A stretch of DNA of 64,000 nucleotides from Methanomassiliicoccus sp. (GCA_033485155.1 JAWQJJ010000004.1:62001-126000), one strand, 5' to 3'; positions 51,725-60,453 are shown, counted from the first letter of the stretch. Notes: a model not told the origin generated them from the letters alone. Numbers and translations: made by a program.

Positions 51725-52720
51725 ATGGAGACGTGGATATACGCCATCACCATACCAGTCATGGCCCTGGCTATCGACCTGCTGGTCGGCGAGCCTCCCA
51801 ACCGCTTCCACCCCGTTGTGTGGATGGGCAAGCTGATAGGCTTCCTGGACGGCAGGGTTCGCCGGGAGGAGCCCCGGCGTCCGGGACGGGAGAGGGCACT
51901 GGGCGTCCTCGTGGGGTTGGTGCCGATCATCGTCTTCGTCCTGGCGTTCACTCTGCTGCTGGCAGTGGTACGTGACCTCCTGGGGTCGATCGTCTGGGCT
52001 CTGGCCTGCGCGTTGCTGTTCAAGACCTTGTTCGCTATCCGGGCCCTGGAGACCCATACCGCGCCGATGATCGAGGACCTCCAGAAGGACGACCTGGACG
52101 CGGCGCGGGCCAAGGCGGCGATGGTCGTCTCCCGCGACGTCTATAAGCTGGACAAGGCCCACGTGACCTCGTGCGCGGTGGAGACCGTTTCCGAGAACCT
52201 CGTTGACTCGGTCCTCTCGCCGATGTTCTACTTCGGACTGGCAGGCATCCCCGGAGCGACCATCCTGAGGGTCGCCAACACCGAGGACGGCATGATCGGC
52301 TACCTCAGCGACAGGCACCGCAACGTCGGATGGTTCGCCGCCCGGCTGGACGACTGCATGCACTATGTCGTCGCCCGAATGTCCGTTCCTTTCATCATGC
52401 TCGCCCTGGCCATCCTGGGGAAGGACTGGAGGAGAGCCTGGCGCGCGGCCAAGAGGGACCACGGGCAGACCACCAGCCCTAACAAGGGATGGCCGATGGC
52501 CGCGGTGGCCGGTGGACTGGGAGTCAGGTTCGAGAAGATCGGCTACTATTCAATGGGCGAGGGGGAGGTGCCCACTGATCCGATGGTTATCAAGGACACC
52601 ATCAAAGTGATGAAGCTCACTGCAGTGCTGTTTTTCGTCATCGTCCTCCTTCCCCTGTTCACGTTCATAGGCATTCAGGTGCAGCTGTTCCTCGAGAACC
52701 TGCTGCTGGGGCTGTGGTGA
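51725..52720 (+). CDS. cbiB: Adenosylcobinamide-phosphate synthase CbiB
   Basis: A 331-residue membrane enzyme that joins aminopropanol phosphate to adenosylcobyric acid. It has ALAIDLLVGEPPNRFHPVVW near the start, MVVSRDVYKLDKAHVTSCAV, ETVSENLVDSVLSPMFYFGL and LRVANTEDGMIGYLSDRH, all typical. The last helix lies at the C-terminus. ATG 51725 follows the cobD stop closely; the longer in-frame reading from 51443 overlaps cobD out of frame and is not coding. Confidence 0.94.
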   Translation: METWIYAITIPVMALAIDLLVGEPPNRFHPVVWMGKLIGFLDGRVRREEPRRPGRERALGVLVGLVPIIVFVLAFTLLLAVVRDLLGSIVWALACALLFKTLFAIRALETHTAPMIEDLQKDDLDAARAKAAMVVSRDVYKLDKAHVTSCAVETVSENLVDSVLSPMFYFGLAGIPGATILRVANTEDGMIGYLSDRHRNVGWFAARLDDCMHYVVARMSVPFIMLALAILGKDWRRAWRAAKRDHGQTTSPNKGWPMAAVAGGLGVRFEKIGYYSMGEGEVPTDPMVIKDTIKVMKLTAVLFFVIVLLPLFTFIGIQVQLFLENLLLGLW

Positions 52721-52724
52721 GACC

Positions 52725-53870
52725 ATGTCCGAGTTCGATGTCAAGATCGAGAAGGGAGAATATCTCGGGAAACCGGTGGCCATCGTCCGCCTTCCCGGCA
52801 GGTACAGGGTGCTGAGCTCCACCATCATGGGCGGAGGGTTCGCGGAGACCGATACGCTGTTCATCCTGGAGGTGAAGATGGGGTATGACAACTGCAGGCC
52901 GGAGGACGACCTGGAGGAGGTCCGCCGCCGTTACTCGCTGCCAGAGGACTGCGTGGGATTCATGACCGCAGCGCATGTCGACAAGGTGTTCACGATCAAG
53001 CGCGAGGAGTTCAACGGCAAGAAAACCATCGCCGTGGTGACTGCCGGAGTGACCAATGCAGTGTACGCCGGGGAGCGGCTTCCGCAGGAGATCATCGATC
53101 TATTGCCCAAGCACGTCGCCGGTACCATCAACATCATTGTCATCGTGGACCAGCCGATCCAGGACTGCGGGCTGGCCGGCGGGTTCATCACCGTCACCGA
53201 GGCCAAGTCCGCCGCCCTCAGGGACATGAAGGTCAAGGGGACGGGAACGACCAGCGATGCGGTGGCCATCGCCTGCCCCATCGGGCAGGGGGACAAGTAC
53301 TGTGGCCCGGCCACCGATGTCGGCATCGCCGTCGCCCGCGCTGTCCGCGAGGGTGTGGCCGAGTCGATCCGCAAGTGGAACGGCAACAACGGCAAGGCGA
53401 AGGACTTCGGATACCGCCTCGACGAACTAGGGATAGGTCCGGAGGAGATGTGGGCGGCGGCCTATGAGCTTTACATCCCCGACCCGACCTGGGACCTCGA
53501 GCGCATCAAGGCGATGTTCATGCGCCACCTCGTGGTGCTGAGGAAGGACATCAACGTCAACGCCATGATCTACGCGGCCATCAACATGGAGGAGATGGGC
53601 AACCGCGACGAGATGTTCGGCCTGGACCAGGGAAGATTCCTCCAGGACCCCGTGCACCTGGTGGCCGATGAATTGTTGGGCATCGCCCTGGCAGAGTACG
53701 TCGCGGGTACCAAAGGCCTCTTCGAGTACGTGCGGTACGATAAGAAGAAACCGGGAATCCTGGGGACCCTCGGCCCGTTCCTCGATGACATCGTCGCCTC
53801 GCTCATCGGTTCCATCATGTCCCGCATATATACCGAGCTGTTGGAAGGTGAGGATAAATTAGGGTCGTAG
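52725..53870 (+). CDS. CbiZ-CobZ fusion: adenosylcobinamide amidohydrolase and alpha-ribazole phosphatase
   Basis: A 381-residue two-domain protein. Residues about 1-225 are CbiZ, which cleaves the aminopropanol side chain of salvaged corrinoids (LSSTIMGGGFAETDTL, FMTAAHVDKV, VTAGVTNAVYAGE, GTGTTSDAVAIACPIG). Residues about 235-381 resemble CobZ, the archaeal alpha-ribazole phosphatase related to PgpA (DELGIGPEEMWAAAYEL, GRFLQDPVHLVADELLGIAL, PFLDDIVASLIGSIMSRIY). The fusion links salvage hydrolysis with the last step of loop assembly. It starts four bases after cbiB and ends in TAG within cobS. Confidence 0.9.
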   Translation: MSEFDVKIEKGEYLGKPVAIVRLPGRYRVLSSTIMGGGFAETDTLFILEVKMGYDNCRPEDDLEEVRRRYSLPEDCVGFMTAAHVDKVFTIKREEFNGKKTIAVVTAGVTNAVYAGERLPQEIIDLLPKHVAGTINIIVIVDQPIQDCGLAGGFITVTEAKSAALRDMKVKGTGTTSDAVAIACPIGQGDKYCGPATDVGIAVARAVREGVAESIRKWNGNNGKAKDFGYRLDELGIGPEEMWAAAYELYIPDPTWDLERIKAMFMRHLVVLRKDINVNAMIYAAINMEEMGNRDEMFGLDQGRFLQDPVHLVADELLGIALAEYVAGTKGLFEYVRYDKKKPGILGTLGPFLDDIVASLIGSIMSRIYTELLEGEDKLGS

Positions 53871-54661
53871 GCGCGGTCAAGTCGCTCTTCTCCCTGTTCA
53901 CCGTCATCCCGGTGAACATCACCGGCGAGGATATCGACGAGCTATCGCGCCATTTCTGGCTCACCCCCCTCGTGGGACTGTTCTACGGTGTCGTGGCCGG
54001 CGGGCTCTTCCTCCTGCTGACCAAGGCCCTCGACGGCTTGGTGTCGGCGGTGCTCGTCGTTCTCGTCGTCCACGGCCTCAACCGCTTCCTGCACTTTGAC
54101 GGCCTGATCGACCTCGGGGACGGCCTCATTGCCACCGGCCCGCACGAGAAGAAGCTGGCGGCGATGAAGGACACCAGAGTAGGGGCCGGAGGCGTGGGCT
54201 TTGGGATCATGTTCACCATGCTGACGATCGCCTCCCTGTCCTTCGTCAGCGAGTCCAGCATTCCGGTGATGCTGTTCTTCCTCCCCCTGGCCATGGAGGT
54301 GCTGGCCAAGAACGCGCTGGTCACGGTGGCCGCTCTGGGCGAGCCGAGGGAGGGCCTGGGCAGCCCGTTCGTGCGAAACACTCCGGAGAGGCATGCCTTG
54401 TACTCCGCCGTGCTCTCATTCGTCCTGCTGACCGTTGTCTTTTTAATGGCATACTCATGGTCTAACCCTTACGGCCTGGTGCTGATCGCCCTTCTGATCA
54501 TCACAAGTTCGGCGGTGGGGGTGGCGGTGGCCGGTCAGGGACGGCGGAGCTTCGGGTGCGTGAACGGGGACATGATGGGGGCGACCAACGAGCTGGCCAA
54601 GCCCGCGGTCCTGCTGGTGGGCATGATGGGGGCGGTCATATTCCTGTTGCCGTTCTATTAA
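53858..54661 (+). CDS. cobS: Cobalamin synthase CobS (probable ATT start)
   Basis: A membrane enzyme of the cobalamin (5'-phosphate) synthase family, joining adenosylcobinamide-GDP with alpha-ribazole or its phosphate. It has HFWLTPLVGLFYGVVAGGLF, LHFDGLIDLGDGL, KLAAMKDTRVGAGGVGFGIM and GCVNGDMMGATNELAKPA. The usual first helix and IPV motif are encoded in frame (AVKSLFSLFTVIPV), but between TAA 53855-53857 and GTG 53912 no ATG, GTG or TTG occurs. ATT 53858, with GGTGAGGAT just before it, gives 267 residues. GTG 53912 would cut this helix and leave 249. Confidence 0.92.
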   Translation: MRVVGAVKSLFSLFTVIPVNITGEDIDELSRHFWLTPLVGLFYGVVAGGLFLLLTKALDGLVSAVLVVLVVHGLNRFLHFDGLIDLGDGLIATGPHEKKLAAMKDTRVGAGGVGFGIMFTMLTIASLSFVSESSIPVMLFFLPLAMEVLAKNALVTVAALGEPREGLGSPFVRNTPERHALYSAVLSFVLLTVVFLMAYSWSNPYGLVLIALLIITSSAVGVAVAGQGRRSFGCVNGDMMGATNELAKPAVLLVGMMGAVIFLLPFY

Positions 54662-55266
54662 CTGCCGGAGGACGAGGGAGCCGATTGAAGGACGTCCCGG
54701 GAGAGAAGCCCCTGGTCAAGGTGCTGGGGAGGCCTATGATCGACCGGGTGATGGAGGCATTCGAAGGCGCCTCCGAGGTCAACGATATCTTCGTGTCGGT
54801 GAGCCCCCACGCCCCGGAGACGGCAAGGTACCTGAAGAAAATGAAAGCGAAGCTCATCGACACCCCGGGCACCGGCTACTGCGAGGACCTCAATCTTTCG
54901 ATGTCCCATATTCCGTCCCCGAAGGTCCTAGTTTGCCCGGTAGATCTTCCCCTGCTAACCTCTGAGGGCATCGACGCGGCGGTATCCTCTTCCTCCCGTT
55001 CCCAGGCCGGCTCATTCTGCGTGACCGTGCCGGTGGAGCTCATGAACTCCCTGGGCATGGATCTCACCTACTCCCTGGAGGTCAGCGGCCGGAGGGTGGT
55101 GCTGTGCGGCGTCTCGGTCGTCGACCGTCTCCTGATGCTCACCGGCAGGGAGCTGGAGCAGGAATACATGATCACCGAGGCCGAAGAGTTCGCCCTTAAC
55201 GTCAACACCAGGGCCGACCTCGAACGGGCGGAAGCGGCCCTGCGCCGCAGGTCCACATCCCGTTAG
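54640..55266 (+). CDS. cobY: Adenosylcobinamide-phosphate guanylyltransferase CobY
   Basis: A nucleotidyltransferase of about 208 residues, the archaeal non-orthologous replacement of CobU. It has VAVLLTAGGRGSRLKD, EKPLVKVLGRPMIDRVM and LVCPVDLPLLTSEGID. It transfers GMP from GTP to adenosylcobinamide phosphate for CobS. The start is uncertain. ATT 54640 matches the family N-terminus, while ATG 54556 adds 28 Gly/Arg-rich residues read through the end of cobS. It is the last gene of the operon and ends in TAG. Confidence 0.88.
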   Translation: MPVAVLLTAGGRGSRLKDVPGEKPLVKVLGRPMIDRVMEAFEGASEVNDIFVSVSPHAPETARYLKKMKAKLIDTPGTGYCEDLNLSMSHIPSPKVLVCPVDLPLLTSEGIDAAVSSSSRSQAGSFCVTVPVELMNSLGMDLTYSLEVSGRRVVLCGVSVVDRLLMLTGRELEQEYMITEAEEFALNVNTRADLERAEAALRRRSTSR

Positions 55267-55286
55267 CGTCACTCTCGTCGTAGATC

Positions 55287-56735
55287 TTACAGCACCGACG
55301 AGAACAGCCGGGAAATGCCCTCCTTGAGCCTGATGATCAGCGATCTTTTACGGTACCTCTCCGCAGTCACTTCGGTCGATAACATCAGGTCGTCCTCGAA
55401 ATGCTGCCTTTGCCGGACGGCGAACTCTGGATCGTAGATCACCGCGTTGGTCTCGAAGTTCAGCCTGAAGCTGCGGATATCCCAGTTGGCCGTGCCGATG
55501 GAGGAGACGACATCGTCGACCGTGGCGGTCTTGGCGTGAATGAACCCATTATTGTAAGCGAACGCCCGGACCCCAGCGTCCAGCAGATCGGCCACATACG
55601 AGTATGAGGCCCAGTACACGAAGGGGTGGTCAGGCTTGCAGGGGAACATGATGCGGACATCGACCCCTGACATCGCTGCTATTCGAAGGGCATCGAGTAC
55701 GCTCTGGTCAGGAATGAAATATGGTGTCTGGAGATAGATGTGCCTCTTGGCGATGGTGATGAGCTTGAGGTACTCCTCCTTGATAGGGTTCCACACGCTA
55801 TCCGGCCCCCCGCTGACGATCTGGACCGTGGCCCCGCCCTGCTCTGGCGCCTCCGGGAAGTAGGGGCTGTCGATGGGCAACTCCTCCTTGGTGGCATACC
55901 GCCAATCGAGGAGGAAGCGGAACTGCAGGGCCATGGCGCCCTCCCCCCTTATCTCCACCGCGGTATCCCTCCAGAACCCCAGCGGGCCTTTGCCCAGGTA
56001 CTCGTCCCCGATGTTGAACCCGCCCACGAAACCGATCGTGCCGTCAATGACCGCGATCTTGCGATGATTGTGGTAATTAACCCGCAGGGAAATGGAGGGC
56101 GGCAGCAGGGTCTTGTAGAACGGCGATACCTTACCGCCGGCCTCGATGAGTTCCCGGTATCCCTCTTTGGGGATGTCATTGCCCAGGACGTCGTAGAGGA
56201 GCCGTACCTCTACTCCCTCTCTGGCCTTGGCGGTGAGGGCGGAGACGATCTGGCGGCCGAGCTCGTCGTCCCTGATGATGTAATATTCCATATGAACATG
56301 ATGCTTGGCCCTCTGGATGGCCTGAAGGAGGGCATCGAACTTGTCCCGTCCGGTGACGAACGACCTGACCTCGTTCCCCCTCAGGTAGACCGCGCCGTTG
56401 TTGGCCAGCAGCATGTCGACAAGCTGCAGGAAGGCGGCACCTCCGTCCACCTCTTCCTTCCTAGCCCGGCCGATGACCGTCTTCTGTTCCCTGATGAGCT
56501 GGCGTATCCGCTCCAGGTCCTTCTGGGCCTTGATGGCAAACCTCTTCTGTTTGAAATAATGCTGCCCGAACACGAGATAGGAGACGAAGCCTATGAATGG
56601 CAGGAGGACAAGGACCAGGACCCAGACCGTCGCGTTGCTCGGGTTCCTCCGCTCAAAGAAGACGATGTAGAGAACTGCCATCATGTCGAATATTATGATC
56701 AGGAGAAGGACGAACTGCTCCGGGTCGATGGGCAT
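55287..56735 (-). CDS. cls: Cardiolipin synthase-like phospholipase D family protein
   Basis: A 482-residue PLD-superfamily phospholipid synthase. Two N-terminal membrane helices (QFVLLLIIIFDMMAVLYIVF, then the following VLVLVLLPFIGFVSYLVF) precede two HKD motifs: NYHNHRKIAVIDGTIGFVGG and FIHAKTATVDDVVSSIGTAN. This is the cardiolipin synthase layout, which in archaea acts on archaetidylglycerol. ATG 56735 is chosen from the minus-strand TATA-like ATATTTATTTT (about 56767-56777); ATG 56753 is the alternative. Confidence 0.92.
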   Translation of the reverse strand: MPIDPEQFVLLLIIIFDMMAVLYIVFFERRNPSNATVWVLVLVLLPFIGFVSYLVFGQHYFKQKRFAIKAQKDLERIRQLIREQKTVIGRARKEEVDGGAAFLQLVDMLLANNGAVYLRGNEVRSFVTGRDKFDALLQAIQRAKHHVHMEYYIIRDDELGRQIVSALTAKAREGVEVRLLYDVLGNDIPKEGYRELIEAGGKVSPFYKTLLPPSISLRVNYHNHRKIAVIDGTIGFVGGFNIGDEYLGKGPLGFWRDTAVEIRGEGAMALQFRFLLDWRYATKEELPIDSPYFPEAPEQGGATVQIVSGGPDSVWNPIKEEYLKLITIAKRHIYLQTPYFIPDQSVLDALRIAAMSGVDVRIMFPCKPDHPFVYWASYSYVADLLDAGVRAFAYNNGFIHAKTATVDDVVSSIGTANWDIRSFRLNFETNAVIYDPEFAVRQRQHFEDDLMLSTEVTAERYRKRSLIIRLKEGISRLFSSVL

Positions 56736-57041
56736 GATCGGATCATGTATCATTTGGAGATGGTGGAAAATAAATATGCCCCTACGTGGCGACCTCGCCG
56801 AGAGGGAGCTTCGCCGGCCGCCAAGCGTTGGAGCGTGGGCTCCTCCCCGCTCGGAAGCAATCCTCGGCCGAGTGTTCCGGACGATACTGGAATCGAAAGA
56901 TCGCTCAGCGAGCCGGCTCGGTCCGGGGGGTCCAGCGCCCAAGGGCCTGGGCAGCATGAGGTGGCGGACGACGACCTGCGATCGCTTCCTGCCGGACCAG
57001 GGTTGTTCGTCCCATTCGGCCGCGGCCCGTTCGATCCCATC
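56736..57041. other. 306-bp intergenic region before cls
   Basis: The cls promoter (TATA about 56767-56777) occupies the left end. The rest is GC-rich and partly open in several frames, but none has coding character. I see no RNA gene. Confidence 0.4.
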
Positions 57042-57749
57042 TCACGATGGGCGAGGGGTCATCGGCTGGTACACGTATCCCGAAAGCATCCGCTGCACGT
57101 CGAAGGGTTTGGGTACGTTCTCCCAAACCACTCCGCCGCTGGAGTGGAACCTAATGCCCGGCTGCCGTCGCACGGCGTGGCCCAGCTCTCCCGAGGTGAC
57201 TATGGCGATGTCACCGAACCCGAACAGCCGGTCCAGCATGGGCTGGGATAGTGAGATATTCTGGACCCGATCGAGGCCCGTGTCGTTGTACAGCAGGCTG
57301 AGGAACCCATACTGGCTGATGATCCGACGGTCGGTGATGGCAAAGGCGGTATGCTTCCAGTACATATAGGTCGTCAACAGCGGGATCAGCCCCAGCACCA
57401 GAGGGATGAACACCAGGGCGGCCAGGGACCTATCGAGGGACACCAGTATGGCGACGGCCACCCCGGCGATGGCTGCCGGGATCCCGAAGCGCCGATCGAG
57501 CGGGGTCAGCAGGGCGGCCAGGATTAGGGCGGCCACCAGATTCACCAGGCTGCCGTTGTAGGTCAGCACCACAGCTGCGAATATGACGGCCACGATCATC
57601 ATCAGCAGGGGTCTCAACATCACGATGATCCACGCCGGTCTGCTCTCCCAGACGACCTTCTCGCCCTGCAAGAGATGCTTTCGGTCAAGGACCAGCTTAG
57701 CGGGGATCTCCATCGTCTCAGCGGTAGTCTCCGTTGTCGTCGCGCTCAT
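57042..57749 (-). CDS. PH-domain (bPH2) membrane protein
   Basis: A 235-residue membrane protein of the YdbS/bPH2 type, paralogous to 28969-29859 in its PH part (TAFAITDRRIISQYGFLSLL, LDRVQNISLSQPMLDRLFGF, GDIAIVTSGELGH, and the ending GGVVWENVPKPFDVQ shared by both). Two hydrophobic helix pairs (about 43-80 and 90-125) precede the domain. It lacks the SHOCT tail. It lies near cls, and membrane-lipid related function is only suggested by that. Confidence 0.85.
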   Translation of the reverse strand: MSATTTETTAETMEIPAKLVLDRKHLLQGEKVVWESRPAWIIVMLRPLLMMIVAVIFAAVVLTYNGSLVNLVAALILAALLTPLDRRFGIPAAIAGVAVAILVSLDRSLAALVFIPLVLGLIPLLTTYMYWKHTAFAITDRRIISQYGFLSLLYNDTGLDRVQNISLSQPMLDRLFGFGDIAIVTSGELGHAVRRQPGIRFHSSGGVVWENVPKPFDVQRMLSGYVYQPMTPRPS

Positions 57750-58015
57750 TTCATATCCCCCATTCCTCCCTTGGTCCCGGGTAATGGCCGTGGACCACGT
57801 GGAGGGGTGAACTCACCTCGCTAGGAAGATTGGGCAAAATACGTTATTTAATCCCATCGAGGCAGTGGTGCCCGACGTTGCTGCCTCGATTGCCGAGACG
57901 CCCCCATCGGATGGCCGCCCTCACCGTCGCTGAGGCGCATGGCCGATCCTTGCAAAAGTAAGAGGTCGGGACGGACCGAAATGTAAATGCGATCCGCCCC
58001 TGGGATCGGCGGACC

Positions 58016-59122
58016 TCACCGCCGGGAGACCAGGCGGGCGTAGTTCTTCTCGATCTCGTCCAGAATGGTACGGGCGGTGATCTTGCCTTCGCTCCGGGCT
58101 ATGGCCGCGATGGAAGAACCTCCGGCGCCGACACCTTCCTTGACCAGGCCGGTCTCGTAGATCTTCAGTCCGTCGTAGCGGGACATGGAGAAGTTGAGGT
58201 TCGCCGCCAGCACCGGCACCTTGCCGATCTGGGATACCAGGGAGCGAAGGTCGGAGGAACCGTCCTTGACGATCCACCTCGTCGTCCCTATGGCGATGTT
58301 GCTGAGCATGGAGTAGTCCATCCCCTTGACCACCGCCAGCACGGCAGCCATCTGGGTGCCGCCGGCGAGGAGAACGGGCACCGTTTCCGCTGCGCCGATA
58401 GCCAGACCGGCCGCGGCGGCCATCATGGGGTCTCCAACCGCCTCGATGGCGGCCATGGGGTCCTTCTTGAACGACTCTCGCCTCATCCCGCTGGCCTTCA
58501 GGCCCTCCTCTACTACCTTTATCTTCAGGTCATGAGGGTTGGAGGGCAGGGTGCTGGACACCTTCCCGTTGGCGTCGTAGCCCAGGGCGGTGAGCACGCC
58601 CAGGGCGGTGGTGGTGCCTCCGGGGATGGACTCACCTATGACCAGGTAATCACTTACCTTGGCCAGGTTCTTTCCGGCCAGCACCGCGCGGTCGAATACC
58701 TTCTCAGGGTCCTTGACCGATCGGCCGGTCCGGATATCCTCGCCCGGCGTCCCGTCGAGTTCGAAGTAGGGGACGTGGGGTTTGACCCTCAGTCCACCGT
58801 TGACCACGAACAGGGGCATGGGGGCAAGCTTCAGAGCGGACATGGCCACGATGCCTGGCGTCGGGATACCGTCCGGGGTGACGGGGACGCCGTCGATGCA
58901 CTTGCACTTGCCGTAGAAGAGAAGCTCCATATCCGCGGCCGGGGTGAAGTCGGTGGCCTCGGGGTTGGCACCTGCGGCGGAGAGCCCCGGGATCTTGGCC
59001 GTCTCGGTATTGCCTATAACGCAGGCATAGGTCGGCTGTTTCCCCCAGATCTTTTCCAGGAACTTCCTGGCCAGCTCATCCTCCAAGCATAAGGTTATGT
59101 CCTCTGGCACCTTGAACGACAT
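58016..59122 (-). CDS. cobT: Nicotinate-nucleotide-dependent phosphoribosyltransferase CobT (archaeal)
   Basis: A 368-residue protein of the archaeal CobT family, which activates the lower-ligand base as alpha-ribotide for CobS. It has VIGNTETAKIPGLSAAGANP, FVVNGGLRVKPHVPYFELDG, GESIPGGTTTALGVLTALGY and VLLAGGTQMAAVLAVVKG. It is 3 kb from the corrinoid operon's end and on the opposite strand, but it carries the same operator over its transcription start, so it is coregulated. ATG 59122 fits a TATA box TTTTATAG (about 59179-59186) with a short leader. Confidence 0.93.
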   Translation of the reverse strand: MSFKVPEDITLCLEDELARKFLEKIWGKQPTYACVIGNTETAKIPGLSAAGANPEATDFTPAADMELLFYGKCKCIDGVPVTPDGIPTPGIVAMSALKLAPMPLFVVNGGLRVKPHVPYFELDGTPGEDIRTGRSVKDPEKVFDRAVLAGKNLAKVSDYLVIGESIPGGTTTALGVLTALGYDANGKVSSTLPSNPHDLKIKVVEEGLKASGMRRESFKKDPMAAIEAVGDPMMAAAAGLAIGAAETVPVLLAGGTQMAAVLAVVKGMDYSMLSNIAIGTTRWIVKDGSSDLRSLVSQIGKVPVLAANLNFSMSRYDGLKIYETGLVKEGVGAGGSSIAAIARSEGKITARTILDEIEKNYARLVSRR

Positions 59123-59144
59123 TTCGACAACTCCATGATAAGCT

Positions 59145-59165
59145 AGTTGGATTATTCATCCAACT
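59145..59165. promoter_or_regulatory. B12-regulon operator, cobT copy
   Basis: AGTTGGATTATTCATCCAACT has exact 8-base arms AGTTGGAT and ATCCAACT around five bases. The minus-strand TATA box centred near 59183 puts the cobT transcript start near 59157, within the operator. Compared with 47588-47608 it differs at three of 21 positions, two in the spacer and one at the flank. Confidence 0.75.
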
Positions 59166-59255
59166 GTATGCCTTGACCCTATAAAACCATGTCGAATGCT
59201 CTTGGAGTATAACTACTGATGGGATGGTCCAGAGCCTCGCATGGCTCGGCGCGGT

Positions 59256-60302
59256 TCAGTGGTCGAGGATTGCATCCATCAGGCTGCCCAGCGGGCGATG
59301 CTTATCCGCGATCTCGCAGAATCGGACCGTCCGGCGGCTCGCCTTCCCAACCTCGCCTGCGGCGTATGGAACGTTCATGCGCAGGTGTTGGCCCGATAGC
59401 GAGGAGGTGCCGTGGTCGACCACGAACGCCACCCTGCTCCCAACCATGCGGTCGAAGTTCTCCATAAGCAGGTCGTCGACCTCTCTGAGCAGGGACACCT
59501 TCTGATCGGGTGCGAGCCGATGGGAAATATCGTCCGTCTCCTCGACGTGCATGAACACATCGGACGTCTTCAGCAGGCGGAAAGCCTCCTGGAAACCGCT
59601 CCACATGTTATCCACCACCCTGCGGCGCATGTTGAGTACACCGGCCACGCCCAGCGCGGACGGGCTCTTGGATATGATGACCATGTCCTTGGCCGACGGC
59701 AGCGGCTTGGGCCGGTTAGTGTCGTTGAGCGTTCCCCCGCCCCAAGGCAGGATGGTCAGTCCATCCTGGTCCTTGGCCGTGCGAGTTATGAATTTTTCGA
59801 ACTCTCCGAGGTCCACCCCGTTACCGTTCACCGGAGCCGGCGGGAGGGGGAACTGCTGGACATGATCGCTGTCCACGGTCATTACTCCCCGGCCATCCTC
59901 GTAGAAGTAAAGCTTAGGGTTGAGGTCCCCGAGAACATCGAGGTTTCTGACCATGGCGTCCTGGAGTCCCTTATCCATCTCTCGGGACACCCTGTACACC
60001 CACTCCACGTCCCCGCCTTTCATGCGGACCGGAGAGAACCGGTAAGCCACCTGGTGCGCCTCGACCGGGACACCTAGGCCGACCGCCTCCACCAGGCCAC
60101 GAGGGGTCTGCAACGGCTGACCGGAGAAGAACTCGAGGAGGAATAGATGAGTATAGCTTCGCCCGTCGGTGGTCCCGAAATCACCGGTGGTGGCTACGCT
60201 ATCAATGAACCGCTTGTCAAGCGCTTCCAGTGGTGTCCGGCCGTTGAGCTCAGGTATCTTTTCGTCGGCCGCTCCGTCCAGAAGAATGACTAGGGTGTTC
60301 AT
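59256..60302 (-). CDS. Phosphoglycerate-mutase-like alkaline phosphatase superfamily protein
   Basis: A 348-residue protein of the cofactor-independent phosphoglycerate mutase (ApgM) / metalloenzyme superfamily. Metal-site elements are kept: LVILLDGAADEKIPELNG at the start, FMHVEETDDISH, and FVVDHGTSS. Genuine ApgM is about 400 residues and has a PGSDVAN motif with the phosphorylated Ser; that motif is not recognisable here. So it may be a phosphomutase or phosphotransferase of other specificity. Related proteins have been shown to act as homoserine kinases, and the place beside cobT invites a threonine or corrinoid role, which is inference. Confidence 0.8.
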   Translation of the reverse strand: MNTLVILLDGAADEKIPELNGRTPLEALDKRFIDSVATTGDFGTTDGRSYTHLFLLEFFSGQPLQTPRGLVEAVGLGVPVEAHQVAYRFSPVRMKGGDVEWVYRVSREMDKGLQDAMVRNLDVLGDLNPKLYFYEDGRGVMTVDSDHVQQFPLPPAPVNGNGVDLGEFEKFITRTAKDQDGLTILPWGGGTLNDTNRPKPLPSAKDMVIISKSPSALGVAGVLNMRRRVVDNMWSGFQEAFRLLKTSDVFMHVEETDDISHRLAPDQKVSLLREVDDLLMENFDRMVGSRVAFVVDHGTSSLSGQHLRMNVPYAAGEVGKASRRTVRFCEIADKHRPLGSLMDAILDH

Positions 60303-60453
60303 TATCGTCCTTTCTCCTACTCTCCGATGGAGTCCCTGATATTACGTCTGGCTAATATACTTTCCTCAATTGCAGTCAACTTATTGCGGCGAAGGTCGCA
60401 GGAATATTACGGCAATCGAAACGATGATAATGTCGGGTATCGGTTTCTCACTC

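Noticed and set aside
55740-57251. A 503-residue plus-strand frame across cls and its upstream region
   Set aside because: It runs antisense to HKD motifs and into the PH gene, so it is not coding.
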